Shown: positions 17,339 through 27,656, numbered from the stretch's first letter. The stretch: DNA of 64,000 nucleotides from CAXMST01 sp963700785 (GCA_963700785.1 CAVOYZ010000021.1:1-64000); one strand, 5' to 3'. Numbers and translations are program-made. The notes: a model not told the origin generated them from the letters alone.

Positions 17339-19996
17339 TCAGCTCCGGACCGAGTCGAGAATCGCGAGGATCTCGTCGCCGTAGCGCTCGAGCCGCGCCG
17401 GGCCGATCCCCTCGCAGGCGAGCAGGCTCGCGCGCATCGGCCGGCATCGCGGCCGCGATTCCATCGAGCTGGCGGTTGGAGAGCACCACGTAGGCCGGCA
17501 CCCGGTCCGCCGCCGACCGCTCGCTGCGCCAGCGCCGCAGCGCCTCCGCCGCGGCCGGTGACTCGGCCTGAGGCTCGACCGCGGGACGCGGCCGGGCGGC
17601 CGCTCGGGCGACCGCCGCGGGCTCGGGGGCGACGGCAGCCGCCCCCGCCTCCCCGGTCAGCTCGTCGAGGAAGGCCGAGGGCCGATCAGCCTCGGCGAGC
17701 ACAGCGCAGCGCTCGCGGGCGCGGGTGATCGCGACGTGCAGGACGCGCCGTTCGGCCTCCCAGTCGGTGCTCAGCCGGTGCGGGAGCAGCCCGGCGTTGA
17801 CCCCGAAGACGGCGACCCGGTCCCACTCCCGGCCCTTGACCCGATGGACGGTGGAGAGGGTCACCCCCTCGTTGCCCGACGACTCGGCCAGCGAGGCCCG
17901 CAGCCAGGGCTCGAAGGTGCCCGGATCGGGGTGCAGGTCGGAGACCTGGATCAGGCCCTCGAGGTCGTCGAGATGCGATGCCCCCTGGCTGCCGCCCTTC
18001 GAGCTGTCGAGCATCTCCATCGCGCCGCCGAGGCCGATCCGATCGCGGACCAGCAGCAGCAGATCGCGCGTCGAGGCGCCGCCGGCCGCCGCGCCGGCGA
18101 TCAACTCGATGTCATCGGTCATCTCGCCGACCTTGCCCGCGATCCGGGCATCGTCGATCGTCGCGGCGGCCCCGCGCAGGTCCGCCACCGAGCGGCAGTT
18201 GACGAACCACTTGCTGATCCAGGCGGGGAAGCCCCTGCTCGGGCGGCGGCGGATGATCTCGAGGTCGCCGGGGATCAGCCCGACCGGATCGACCGCGAGC
18301 CTGAGCCAGGCGAGCGCCGCGGCGACCCCGGCGCGCTCGAGCAGCTCCGGGCCGACCGATGAGCGCAGCGGCACGCCGGCGCTCCAGAGGGCGATCTGGG
18401 GGCCGAGCAGCAGCGAGTTGACCCGGACCAGGATCGCGATCTCCTCGGAGTCGACCGCGTCCTCCATCCTCCAGGCCGAGACCAGGGCGGCGACATCCGA
18501 CGCTGCCTCGCCCGCGGCGTGGCGGCGGATCTCGAAGGCGCCCGGGTCGCGGTCCGAGCCCGGCGGCAGGCCGGATCCGCTTCTCGACCCGGAGGCGGTT
18601 GTAGCCGAGCAGGTTCGTCGCGGCCTTCACGATCGGCTCGGCGCAGCGGTAGTTGACCTCGAGCGCCGTCGCGCCGGCCCCGGGGAAGAACTCCGCGTAG
18701 TCGACGAGGAAGCGCGGATCGGCGCCCGCGTGGTCATAGATGGTCTGATCGTCGTCGCCGACCCCGAAGACGTCCAGCGCCGGCATCGCCAGCAACCGGA
18801 TCAGCAGCACGTGGGCCGGGGTCAGGTCCTGGAACTCGTCGACGAGCAGGTGGCGGTGCTCGGCCTGCATCCGGCGCCTGAAGGGGCCGTCGCGGAGCAG
18901 CGCCTCCAGCGAGGCGTAGATCTGCTCGTCGAAGTCGATCGCCCCGCGGGCGGCGAGCTGCTCCCGGTAGGCATCGAAGCCGTCGGCGAGGCCGGGCACG
19001 TCATCGCGCGAGTCCTCGACGTCGGCCGGGCGCCGCAGCCCGAGCCTGACCAGGGTCAGCGCGTCCAGGTACGGGCCGACCGGATCGGTGTTGGTCACGG
19101 CGACGACGGGGAATCGGGAAGACGTCGCCGACCAGCGTCCGAACCTCGATCTCGTCGAGCAGCGGCGGCCGACCGCCGCGATGCTCGGAGACGATCCGGT
19201 AGCCGAGCGAGTTCAGCGTCCGGGTTCGCGGCTGCAGGCGGAAGAGCCGGGCCTCGAGCTCGCGCTGGGCCTCCTTGTTGTAGGCGACCGCCAGCAGCAG
19301 GTCGCGGTCGTAGCCGCGCTCGGCGAGCAGATGCCGGACCCGCTCGGTCAGCACCCGGGTCTTGCCCGATCCCGCCGGCGCGATCACCCGGACCGGGCCG
19401 CCCGGATGCAGGACCGCGGCCCGCTGGTCGTCGGCGAGGTCGGTCGCCGCTCGATCCCCGCCGGCCCCCGCCGACGTCTCGAGCCGGCCGGCGTCGATCG
19501 TCGACGAGTGCAGCACCGGCAGGTCGAGGGAGGGCGCGCTCCAGCGCGGGCCTCCGTCCACCCAGGCACGCCCGTCGCCGAGCGCCACGTCGCCGCGACC
19601 GTCCTCGATCACCGTGGCGCCGAGCCTCTCGGCCTTCAGCGACCACCACCAGACGAGCGACCCGCCGCGCGCGTCGTAGTTGTTCGCCCAGACCAGGTGG
19701 TGCAGCGCGTCGCGGCTCAGGGGGAGGTCGGGTGCCAGCTCGTACGGCGGCTCGACGACCGACTCCGGACCGCGGAACGCTTCGGGGTCGAGCGCGAGCT
19801 CGAGGACCAGCGACTCGCGGGCGATCCATCGCCGGCGCAGCTCCTCGACCAGCGACGAGGCCCGGGTCCCGTCCTCGAGGTCCGCGTCCCCGATCTCGAT
19901 CCTCGCAGCCGTCGACCACGCTCCCGGGACGGTCCCCCCCGGCTCGACGATCACGCCGCGCCCGAGCGCGGCGGGAGCGTTTGCCGGGTCGCTCAC
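17339..19996 (-). CDS. UvrD2-like superfamily 1A DNA helicase with extra N-terminal domain and C-terminal HRDC, three frameshifts
   Basis: Reconstructed span about 886 codons. Roughly the first 170 residues are a domain I do not recognise (WWWSLKAERLGATVI in it). Then come Walker A VIAPAGSGKTRVL, motif II LLVDEFQDLTPAH, motif III GVGDDDQTIYDHAGA, motif IV VNYRCAEPI, motif V VTLSTVHRVKGREWDRV and motif VI RRVLHVAITRARERC. The C-terminus AYVVLSNRQLDGIA, then ACEGIGPARLERYGDEIL, is an HRDC domain. Frames slip near 19105, 18580 and 17435. The order helicase-HRDC resembles mycobacterial UvrD2. The GTG start overlaps the rsmI stop (GTGA). Confidence 0.88.
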
Positions 19997-20817
19997 TGCC
20001 GCGGCTCGCGGCCGGTCAGCTCGCGATAGAGCTCGTTCGGCCGGGTCCCGGTCAGGGCGGCGACGACGCCCGCGGCGGCCCGCGGCCTGGCGCCGGCCTG
20101 CACGAGGCGCCGCAGCGCGTCGACGGCGAAGCCGGTGTCGGGAGCGGCGGCCCGCTTGCGCGACGGCGCGATCACGACGACGATCTCGCCCTTGATGTCA
20201 CCGCGGAACCGCCGCGAGAGCTCGGCGAGGGGACCGCGCACGACCTCCTCGTGCAGCTTCGTGAGCTCGCGGCAGACAGCCGCAGGGCGGTCCGGCGCCA
20301 GCGCCGCGAGCGCCCGCAGCGACGCCGGCAGCCGACGCGGCGACTCGAAGGCGACAACCGTGTCCATCGACTGCAGCAGCCGCTCGAGCTCGCCCGCCCG
20401 GCGCGGCAGGAATCCCTCGAAGCGCCAGCGCGCGACCGGCAGCCCGGAGGCGACGAGAGCGGTCGTGATCGCGCTCGGCCCGGGCAACACCTCGATGTCG
20501 AGGTTGCGCTCGATGCAGGTCCGGATCAATGGATAGCCGGGGTCGGAGATCGCCGGCGTGCCCGCGTCGCTGATCAACACCACCCGGGCGCCCCGCTCGA
20601 TCGCCTGCGCGAGCTGAACGGCGCGATCGTCCTCGTTGCCCTCGTGGTTGGACATCAGCCGCGGCGTGTCGAGCTCGAGCCGCTCGTAGAGGAGCCCGGC
20701 CCGCCGGGTGTCCTCGCAGGCGACCACGTCGGCGTCGGCGAGCGCGGCTCGGACCCGCTCGGAGATGTCGCCGAGGTTGCCGATCGGGGTCGGGCAGACG
20801 GTCAGCCGGCCGGCCAT
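19993..20817 (-). CDS. rsmI: 16S rRNA (cytidine-1402-2'-O)-methyltransferase
   Basis: 274-residue tetrapyrrole-methylase-fold enzyme. The signature is VCPTPIGNLGDISERVRAAL, then VACEDTRRAGLLYERL, LISDAGTPAISDPGYPLIR and VLPGPSAITTALVASGLP. It adds a 2'-O-methyl group to C1402 of 16S rRNA. The C-terminal basic region ends NELYRELTGREPRQ. The ATG 20817 overlaps the ROK-kinase stop by one base (TGATG), and its stop overlaps the helicase GTG. Confidence 0.95.
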   Translation of the reverse strand: MAGRLTVCPTPIGNLGDISERVRAALADADVVACEDTRRAGLLYERLELDTPRLMSNHEGNEDDRAVQLAQAIERGARVVLISDAGTPAISDPGYPLIRTCIERNLDIEVLPGPSAITTALVASGLPVARWRFEGFLPRRAGELERLLQSMDTVVAFESPRRLPASLRALAALAPDRPAAVCRELTKLHEEVVRGPLAELSRRFRGDIKGEIVVVIAPSRKRAAAPDTGFAVDALRRLVQAGARPRAAAGVVAALTGTRPNELYRELTGREPRQ

Positions 20818-21789
20818 CAGCTAACCGCCCCCTCGGAGGGGACCAGCTCGTCGAGCGCGAGGGTGGCCGCTCCGACCATTCCGGCCTCCTCGCCGAGCGC
20901 CGCCGGCTCGACCGGGACCTCGTCCTGAGGCGCCAGGGCACGGCGGCGCAGCTCCGAGCGGGCCGGCTCCAGCAGCAGGTCGCCGGCGGCCATCAGGCCG
21001 CCACCGAGCACGATCAGATCCGGGTCGAAGCAGTTGGCGAAGCCGGACAGCGCCACCCCCAGGTTGCGCCCGGCGCGGGTGACGACCTCGAGCGCCGGCC
21101 GATCGCCCGCGCGCGCCGCGTCGATCACCCGCGGCGCGTCGATCTCCGCTCCCTCGGAGCGGGCCCGGCCAAGCTCGGAGTCAGGATGCTGCTCGGCCGC
21201 CTCGAGCCCGTCGCGGGCGAGCGCCGTGCCCGAGACCAGCGTCTCGACGCAGCCGCGGTTCGGGCAGTTGCCGTGGCAGGGAGGCCCGTTCACGTCGATG
21301 ACCATGTGGCCGAGCTCGGCGCCCGCCCCGCGCGTCCCGCGGTAGGGCCGGCCCCCGATGATCAGCCCGCCGCCGATCCCGGTGCCAATCGTCAGCAGGA
21401 CGACGTTCTCGGTCCCGGCAGCCGCGCCGTAGCGGTGCTCAGCGAGGGCCGCGAGGTTCGCATCGTTGTCGACCGTCGCCGGGAGTCCGGTGCGCTCGGT
21501 GACGAGCTCGCCGAGCGGGAAGGTCGGCAAGCGGCAGGTGGACCGAGCCGGCGCAGACGCCGCGCCGGCGATCGATCGTGCACGGGACGCCGAGGCCGAC
21601 GACGGCGGCGCGCGGGCGGGCGGCGACCGCCGCGCGCAGCTCGTCCACGAGCAGGTCGATCAGCTGCTCGCGACTGCGCCCATGGGAGCTGACGAGATTG
21701 CGATAGAGCACGCCGGGACCCTCTCCCACGACCCCGACCAGCAGCTTCGTGCCCCCGAGATCGACACCGATCGCCTCACGCGCGCTCAC
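20817..21789 (-). CDS. ROK-family sugar kinase (glucokinase-like), one frameshift
   Basis: About 324 codons. The N-terminus IGVDLGGTKLLVGVV is the ATP phosphate-1 motif; VGLGVPC and ATVDNDANLAALAE follow, and the ROK zinc site is visible (GHMVIDVNGPPCHGNCPNRG, then C). GTGIGGGLI and the ROK C-lobe complete it. One extra base near 21530 splits VHLPL from PTFPLGEL; removing a T restores LPLPTFPLGEL. It probably phosphorylates glucose or an N-acetylated hexosamine; a regulatory ROK protein is unlikely because there is no HTH. First gene of the ROK-rsmI-helicase unit. Confidence 0.9.
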
Positions 21790-21846
21790 GGGCGAGCGAC
21801 GGTGGCGCGGTGAATCCGGGAGGCCATACGGCAGTATTACCTGCTC

Positions 21847-23190
21847 ATGGCAGCCGGCGACGACGAACGCCCGGAGCGCCCCGAGTACAACGTCTACCGC
21901 AGCGGTTCACGTCGTGGAGGGGGAGGCAAGGGCGGGGATCCGAAGACACCGAAGCCGCGCGGCCCCAAGCCGCGGCGCTCGACCGAGCGCGCCGGCAAGG
22001 CGGGCAAGGGGGCACCCGAGTACAACGTCTACCGCTCCCGGCGAGGCCCGCTTTCGAAGCTCCGCGGCGCCGATCTCGGTGCCGCGCGGGCGAAGTGGGA
22101 GGAGCGGCGCCGAGCGGGCCGGCGCAAGGAGGTCGAGCGCGAGCGCCCGGGCCAGGCCGAGAAGCCGCGCTGGCGGCGGGCGCTGCGCTGGGCGCTGATC
22201 GGCGCCGGCGCCTGGTTTCTGCTCAGCGTCGTTCTCTTCGCGCTCAGCGCCCAGATCCAGAAGGGGAAGCTCAACGATCAGGCCGCCGCGATGCTGGGGG
22301 GCAACCCGCTGATGGTCGCCTTCCCGCAGACGATCCTGGTGATCGGCACCGACGCGCGGCCGGAGGGCAGCAACGAGGGGGGTGCCGAGACCAAGCCGAA
22401 GTGCCTGAAGGGGGCCGCGGAGGGCGATCCGCCCGCGGCCGACTGCCAACCGTTCCGGGCCGACACCCTGATGCTCGTCCGGGCCGGGGGCGGCGCCTCG
22501 GAGAAGCTCTCGATCCCACGCGACACCTTCGCCGCGATCCCCGGCCAGAGCTCGCAGAAGATCAACGCCGGTTACGCGTTCGGCGGCGCGCCGCTGCAGA
22601 TCGAGACGGTCGAGGAGTTCCTCGGAATCGACATCGACCACGTCGTGATCCTCGACTTCGAGGGCTTCGCCGACTTCATCGACGCGATCGGTGGAGTCGA
22701 GGTCAACCTGCGCGAGCGGGTCAAGTCGAAGATCTCCGGCGGCGCCTCGAACGGCGGGATCACGCTGAAGCTCGACCGCGGCGACAACACGCTCGACGGA
22801 CAGCAGGCGCTGGCCCTGGCGCGGACCCGCAGCAACGCCCGGAACCCGACCGAGGACGACACCGACCGGGCCGCGCGCCAACAGCTGATCCTGAGCGGGA
22901 TCAAAGACCGCCTGACCAGCCCCTGGCGGGCGCCGATCAACTTCATTCGCGGCCCGTGGATCGCCTGGAACGCGCCGAAGGCGATGGTCTCCGACATGGG
23001 GGCCTCGGCGCTGCCGCAGCTCGCGGCCGCCACCGCGATCGGAGGCGACTCCGGCACCCGGGTGCTGAAGCCCTCGGGGGCGGGTCCGGGCGGCAGCCTG
23101 TTCGTGCCGCTGGAGAACTGCAAGAAGGCCGTACGCAAGTTCCTCGGCAAGGCCGGCCCCCGGGAGCCGGCCTGCTCGCCGCCGGCCTAG
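21847..23190 (+). CDS. LytR-CpsA-Psr (LCP) family cell-wall glycopolymer ligase
   Basis: 447 residues. An unusual cytoplasmic N-terminus of about 110 residues is basic and carries the octapeptide PEYNVYRS twice (residues 12-19 and 57-64). One TM helix spans about 113-134, followed by the extracellular LCP domain. Key residues: ILVIGTDARP, FRADTLMLVR, KLSIPRDTF and DGQQALALARTRS. LCP enzymes transfer polymers from undecaprenyl phosphate onto peptidoglycan. The ATG 21847 is preceded by TATTAC six bases upstream. The stop shares CTAG with the convergent FmdB-like gene. Confidence 0.93.
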   Translation: MAAGDDERPERPEYNVYRSGSRRGGGGKGGDPKTPKPRGPKPRRSTERAGKAGKGAPEYNVYRSRRGPLSKLRGADLGAARAKWEERRRAGRRKEVERERPGQAEKPRWRRALRWALIGAGAWFLLSVVLFALSAQIQKGKLNDQAAAMLGGNPLMVAFPQTILVIGTDARPEGSNEGGAETKPKCLKGAAEGDPPAADCQPFRADTLMLVRAGGGASEKLSIPRDTFAAIPGQSSQKINAGYAFGGAPLQIETVEEFLGIDIDHVVILDFEGFADFIDAIGGVEVNLRERVKSKISGGASNGGITLKLDRGDNTLDGQQALALARTRSNARNPTEDDTDRAARQQLILSGIKDRLTSPWRAPINFIRGPWIAWNAPKAMVSDMGASALPQLAAATAIGGDSGTRVLKPSGAGPGGSLFVPLENCKKAVRKFLGKAGPREPACSPPA

Positions 23191-23521
23191 TCGGGCTTCG
23201 ACGAGCCGCTACTCGCCTTCTCCGACGACTTCGAGCCCGAGTCGGAGCCCTTGCTCGAACCGTCGGAGCTCTTCTTCGAGTCCTTGGCGGCCGAATCGGA
23301 GGCCGAGCCACCGCCGGAGCCCTCGGCCGCTGACTTCTTGGCGCCCTTGCGAGCGTAGTCGGTCGTGTAGAAGCCCGAGCCCTTGAAGTGCACGGCGGGA
23401 GCGCTGAGCACCCGCGACGCGGGCGCGTCGCAGACCTCGCAGCTATCGAGCGCCTCGTCGCTCATCGACTGAAAGGCCTCGAAGCGTGCCCGTTCTCGCA
23501 GCGATACTCGTAGATCGGCAT
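23187..23521 (-). CDS. FmdB-family zinc-ribbon-like regulatory protein with Ser/Lys-rich tail, one frameshift
   Basis: About 111 codons. It starts MPIYEYRCENGH at ATG 23521; the frame slips near 23485 and continues ARFEAFQSMSDEALDSCEVC, then the FmdB-typical AVHFKGSGFYTTDYA. The ribbon's first pair is Cys-xxx-His rather than CxxC, and the second is CEVC. The last 45 residues are low-complexity Ser, Gly and Lys. FmdB proteins are small putative regulators of uncertain role. It is convergent with LCP (shared CTAG) and divergent from glyS. Confidence 0.82.
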
Positions 23522-23635
23522 GGAGCCGGCGATTATGGCACCCCTCGAAGACCCCACCGGATGGCCGCGATCGACCCTCCGGCGCGATCGGGTCGCAACG
23601 GCGGCGCGCTCAGGCTCGTTAGGGTGACGTGCTCG

Positions 23636-25009
23636 ATGGCCGAGGAAGCGACCGAGAAGCGCAGCGAGGTGAGCCTCGAGGAGATCGTCGCCCTTTGCAA
23701 GCGTCGCGGCTTCATCTTCCCGTCCTCGGAGATCTACGGAGGCGTCGGATCGACCTACGACTACGGGCATTACGGCGTCCTGCTCCGCAACAACGTCAAG
23801 GCGGAGTGGTGGCGGGCGATGCTTACCGACCGCGACGACATCGTCGCGATCGACTCGGCGATCATCCAGCACCCGCGCGTCTGGGAGGCCTCCGGCCACG
23901 TCGCCGGCTTCAGCGACCCGATGGTCGATTGCAAGGTCTGCAAGCGGCGCTTCCGCGCCGACAAGCTCGACCTCGGCCAGTGCGGGAACAAGCCCTCGAA
24001 GCTGCCCGGCGAGGGCCCCGACTGCGAGCTGACCGAGGCACGCGAGTTCAACCTGATGTTCAAGACACAGGTCGGCCCCGTGGCCGAGACGGGATCGGAG
24101 GCCTTCCTCAGGCCCGAGACCGCGCAGGGGATCTTCATCAACTTCAAGAACGTCCTCCAGTTCTCCCGCCGCAAGCCGCCCTTCGGCATCGCCCAGATCG
24201 GGAAGAGCTTCCGGAACGAGATCACCACCGGCAACTTCATCTTCCGCACCCGCGAGTTCGAGCAGATGGAGATGGAGTTCTTCTGCCCGCCCGACGAGGC
24301 CGACAAGTGGCACCAGCACTGGCTCGACGAGCGGATGCGCTGGTACACGGAGCTCGGGATCCGGTCCGGGAACCTGCTGCTGCGACCGCACGCGGCGGAC
24401 GAGCTGAGCCACTACTCCTCGGCCACCTCCGACATCGAGTACCTGTTTCCGATGGGCTACTCGGAGCTCGAGGGAATCGCCAACCGCGGCGACTTCGACC
24501 TCACCCAGCACGCTGAGCTGTCGGGCGAGAAGCTCGAATACTTCGATCAGCAGAGCGGCGAGCGCTACGTCCCGTACGTGATCGAGCCGGCGGCGGGCGT
24601 CGACCGGGCGATGCTCGCCTTCCTGGTCGACGCCTACTGGACGGAGGAGGTCGAGGGGCGCGGCCGGACGGTGCTCAGCCTGCACCCGCGGCTCGCCCCG
24701 GTCAAGGTCGCCGTCCTGCCGCTGGTCAACAAGGAGGGGATGGACGACCGCGCCCGCGAGATCTTCGATTCGCTCAAGCGGCGGATCGGCGCCGAGTACG
24801 ACGACCGGGGGGCGATCGGCAAGCGGTACCGGCGCCAGGACGAGATCGGGACCCCGTGGTGCGTGACGATCGACGGCGAGACCGCGACCGACGACACGGT
24901 CACCCTGCGCGACCGCGACTCGCTCGAGCAGACGCGGGTCCCGGTCGATGGCCTGGCCGAGATGCTGCTCGCGCGCCTCGACGAGCCCTGGCAGAGCCCG
25001 CTCGCCTAG
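23636..25009 (+). CDS. glyS: Glycyl-tRNA synthetase (class II, single-chain)
   Basis: 457 residues of the dimeric alpha2 GlyRS type. Residues near the N-terminus read EEIVALCKRRGFIFPSSEIY, motif 2 is SFRNEITTGNFIFRTREFEQ and motif 3 EPAAGVDRAMLAFL. The C-terminal anticodon-binding domain begins PRLAPVKVAVLPLVNK. A Cys cluster near residues 99-137 (CKVC, QCGNK, DCE) may bind zinc. ATG 23636 is preceded by TAGGGT ten bases upstream, supporting this start over an in-frame upstream extension. Confidence 0.96.
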   Translation: MAEEATEKRSEVSLEEIVALCKRRGFIFPSSEIYGGVGSTYDYGHYGVLLRNNVKAEWWRAMLTDRDDIVAIDSAIIQHPRVWEASGHVAGFSDPMVDCKVCKRRFRADKLDLGQCGNKPSKLPGEGPDCELTEAREFNLMFKTQVGPVAETGSEAFLRPETAQGIFINFKNVLQFSRRKPPFGIAQIGKSFRNEITTGNFIFRTREFEQMEMEFFCPPDEADKWHQHWLDERMRWYTELGIRSGNLLLRPHAADELSHYSSATSDIEYLFPMGYSELEGIANRGDFDLTQHAELSGEKLEYFDQQSGERYVPYVIEPAAGVDRAMLAFLVDAYWTEEVEGRGRTVLSLHPRLAPVKVAVLPLVNKEGMDDRAREIFDSLKRRIGAEYDDRGAIGKRYRRQDEIGTPWCVTIDGETATDDTVTLRDRDSLEQTRVPVDGLAEMLLARLDEPWQSPLA

Positions 25010-25070
25010 CTGCACTGGTTCGTGACGCGTCGCGTCGCACCCGTGCGCCCTCGCCGATCAGCCTGGCCGT

Positions 25071-26032
25071 GTGGACGGCGAGGTTGAAGTTGACACCGAT
25101 ATCCGTGGTGGATTTCAACTTCGGCGGCACTGGCGCCGGGTCGCCGCCTTGGCTGAACGTCAGCACGGTGTCCTGTCGCGCTCGCAGTTGCTCGCCGCGG
25201 GGGCGGCTCCGAGACAGATCGACCGGCTCGTCGCCACCGGCCATCTGCACCCGATCCATCGTGGCGTCTACGCGGTTGGGCACCGACGGCTGACGCCGGA
25301 GGGGCGCTGGATGGCAGCCGTGCTGGCCGGCGGTCGGGGGCCGTGCTCAGTCACCAGACCGCCGCGATGAACTGGCAGCTGATCGGCCGGCGGCCCTCAC
25401 CGCCGTCGATCACGACGCCGATCAAGGGCCGGCGTCGCCCTGGCATCACACACCACACGGCCCGGCTGCCGGCCGACGAGATCGCCATGCACGACGAGAT
25501 CCCAACGACCAGCGTCGCCCGGACGCTGCTCGACCTCGCCGCGATCCTCGATCCGGATCGCCTCGAACGCGCCCTCGCCGAGGCTGAGTACCGCCGCTAC
25601 GCCGACTCACCCTCGCTCGGCGAGCTGCTGGTCCGCCACCCGGCCCGCCGGGGAACCGCAAAGCTGAGGGCGATCCTGGCCTCGGGCAACGTGGCGCTCG
25701 GCGTGACCAACAGCCCGCTCGAGGAGCGCTTTCTTCGCTTCCTCGACGGCCGCGGCCTCGAACGACCGGACCTCAACGCCGCGATCAGGCTCGACGGCAC
25801 GGTGATCTACGCGGACTGCCTCTGGCGATCGGCGAGGATCGCGGCCGAGCTCGACGGGCGCGCTGCCCACCGCCGTAACCGGACGTTCGAGTCCGACCGG
25901 GTTCGCGACCGGCGCCTGAGCGCGATCGGGCTGCGCCCGATTCGGATCACCTCCAGGCAGCTCGAAACCGATCCGGATGCGCTCGAGGCGGACCTCAGGG
26001 CGATCGGGGTGCGCGATAGGTTGACCGCGTGA
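25071..26032 (+). CDS. AbiEi-type winged-helix plus DUF559-like protein, one frameshift
   Basis: About 320 codons. The N-terminal part (ALAERQHGVLSRSQLLAAGA, then GVYAVGHRRLTPEGRWMAAV) matches the winged-helix module seen in AbiEi-like type IV antitoxin annotations. The C-terminal half (NSPLEERFLRFLDGRGLERP, then YADCLWRSARIAAELDGRAAH) resembles the restriction-endonuclease-like DUF559 fold. The frame slips near 25342 between AVLAGGRG and VLSHQTAAMNW. No toxin (AbiEii-like) is next to it. Such solo proteins are frequent in high-GC actinobacteria and their role is unknown. Its stop overlaps the thioesterase GTG (GTGA). Confidence 0.75.
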
Positions 26033-26480
26033 GCGAGATAGCCGGCACCCGCGACGCGTACCCCTACCTGCTCGAGATCCAGACGCGGTGGAACGACAAC
26101 GACGTCTACGGGCACGTCAACAACGTCGAGTACTACGGCTACTTCGACACGGTGATCAACCACTGGCTGATCACCGAAGGCGGCCTCGACATCGGCGGCC
26201 GCGACGAGGCGATCGGTGTCTGCGCCGAGTCGCACTGCAGCTACCACGCGGGTCTCTCGTTCCCGGAGCAGGATCGAGGCCGGGCTGCGCGTCTCGACGC
26301 TCGGCAACTCGAGCGTCCGCTACGAGATCGCGATCTTCCGGGTCGGAGAGGCCCGGGCCCGGCGCCGACGGCTGGTTCGTGCACGTGTTCGTCGATCCGG
26401 CCAGCCGTGAGCCGGTGCCGATTCCCGAGCGGATCCGAGACTCGCTGCAGCGGCTCGCGGTGGGGAGCGAACAGGCGTGA
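26029..26480 (+). CDS. Acyl-CoA thioesterase (4HBT-like hotdog fold), two frameshifts
   Basis: About 150 codons from GTG 26029. The start YLLEIQTRWNDNDVYGHVNN holds the hotdog catalytic Asp region (RWNDNDVYGHVNN) of the 4-hydroxybenzoyl-CoA thioesterase family. Frames slip near 26268 and 26350; the pieces IEAGLRVSTLGNSSVRYEIA and GWFVHVFVDPASREPVPIPE complete the fold. It hydrolyses a fatty or aryl acyl-CoA. It overlaps both neighbours by GTGA and so sits in one operon with the alcohol dehydrogenase. Confidence 0.85.
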
Positions 26481-27605
26481 GGACGCGGGCGGCCGTCTTG
26501 CGCGGAGATGGGCGCCGAGCCGCCCTACGCCCGGTCGGCGCCGCTCGAGATCGTCGAGCTCGAGCTCGAGCCCCCAGGTCCCGGCGAGCTGCTCGTCGAG
26601 GTCCGCGCCGCCGGCCTCTGCCACTCGGACCTGTCGGTGATCGACGGCTCGCGGCCACGGGTGATGCCGATGGCGCTCGGCCACGAGGCGGCCGGGGAGG
26701 TGGTCGAGGTCGGCCCGGGCGTGGACAGCCTGCGGATCGGCGACCACGTGGTGCTCGCCTTCGTGCCCTCCTGCGGGCACTGCGGACCGTGCCGCAGCGG
26801 CCGCGCCGCGCTCTGCGAGCCCGGTGCCGCCGCAAACCACAAGGGCACGCTGCTCTCGGGAGCGATCCGGCTTCGCGACGGCGACGGGCAACCGATCCAC
26901 CACCACCTCGGGGTGTCCGCGTTCAGCGAGCGGATCGTGGTCTCCGAGCGCTCGGCCGTCAAGGTGCCGCCGGATCTGCCGTGGGAGGTCGCGGCTCTGT
27001 TCGGCTGCGCGGTGCTGACCGGGACCGGAGCGGCCACCCGGCGAGCGGGCATCGTGCCCGGCGAGCGGGTCGCCGTCTTCGGCCTCGGCGGAGTCGGCCT
27101 GGCGGCGGTGCTCGGCGCCCTCGTGGCCGGCGCCCGGCAGGTGGTCGGGGTCGACCTCGTCCCCGAGAAGCTGGAGCTCGCAGGCCGCCTCGGCGCGACC
27201 GATCTGATCGGCGCCGGGCCCGGGGCGGTCGAGGCGGTCCGGACCGCGACCGACGGCGGCGCCGAGGTCGTGATCGAGACCGCCGGCAGCGCCGCCGTGC
27301 TGGCCGAGGCCTACGCGGCCACGCGGCGCGGGGGCCGGACCGTCACCGTCGGCCTGCCGGACCCCGATCAGATGCTGGAGATCCCCGCCGTCAGCCTGGT
27401 CGCCGAGGAGCGCGCCCTGCTCGGCTCCTACCTCGGCTCCTGCGTACCGGCCGAGGACATCCCGCGCTTCATCGCGCTGCGCGCGGCGGGACGGCTGCCC
27501 GTCGACGAGCTGCTGACAGGAGAGCTCGCGCTCGAGCAGCTAAACGAGGGCTTCGATCGGCTCGCGTCCGGCGCCGTCGCGCGGCAGACGATCGTCTTCC
27601 GGTAG
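26477..27605 (+). CDS. Zinc-dependent alcohol dehydrogenase (class III-like MDR), one N-terminal frameshift
   Basis: About 375 codons. The start is GTG 26477 (MRTRAAVLR), overlapping the thioesterase stop; the frame slips near 26503 and continues MGAEPPYARSAPLEIVELEL. Catalytic zinc ligands are GLCHSD and ALGHEAAGEV. The structural zinc lobe is CGHCGPCRSGRAALC, and the NAD-binding loop is VFGLGGVGLAAVLGAL. The family oxidises alcohols or aldehydes with NAD+ (some use mycothiol or NDMA). The neighbours suggest lipid or xenobiotic alcohol metabolism; the substrate is unknown. Confidence 0.92.
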
Positions 27606-27656
27606 GCCGGCCCTGACCGGCTCCGCCGCGGGGCGTGAGATCGGTCACAGAGGGAT

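Noticed and set aside
26540..26570. Alternating gagctcgagctcgag-like runs
   Set aside because: They encode Glu-Leu repeats in high-GC codon usage within genes and do not form a repeat array.
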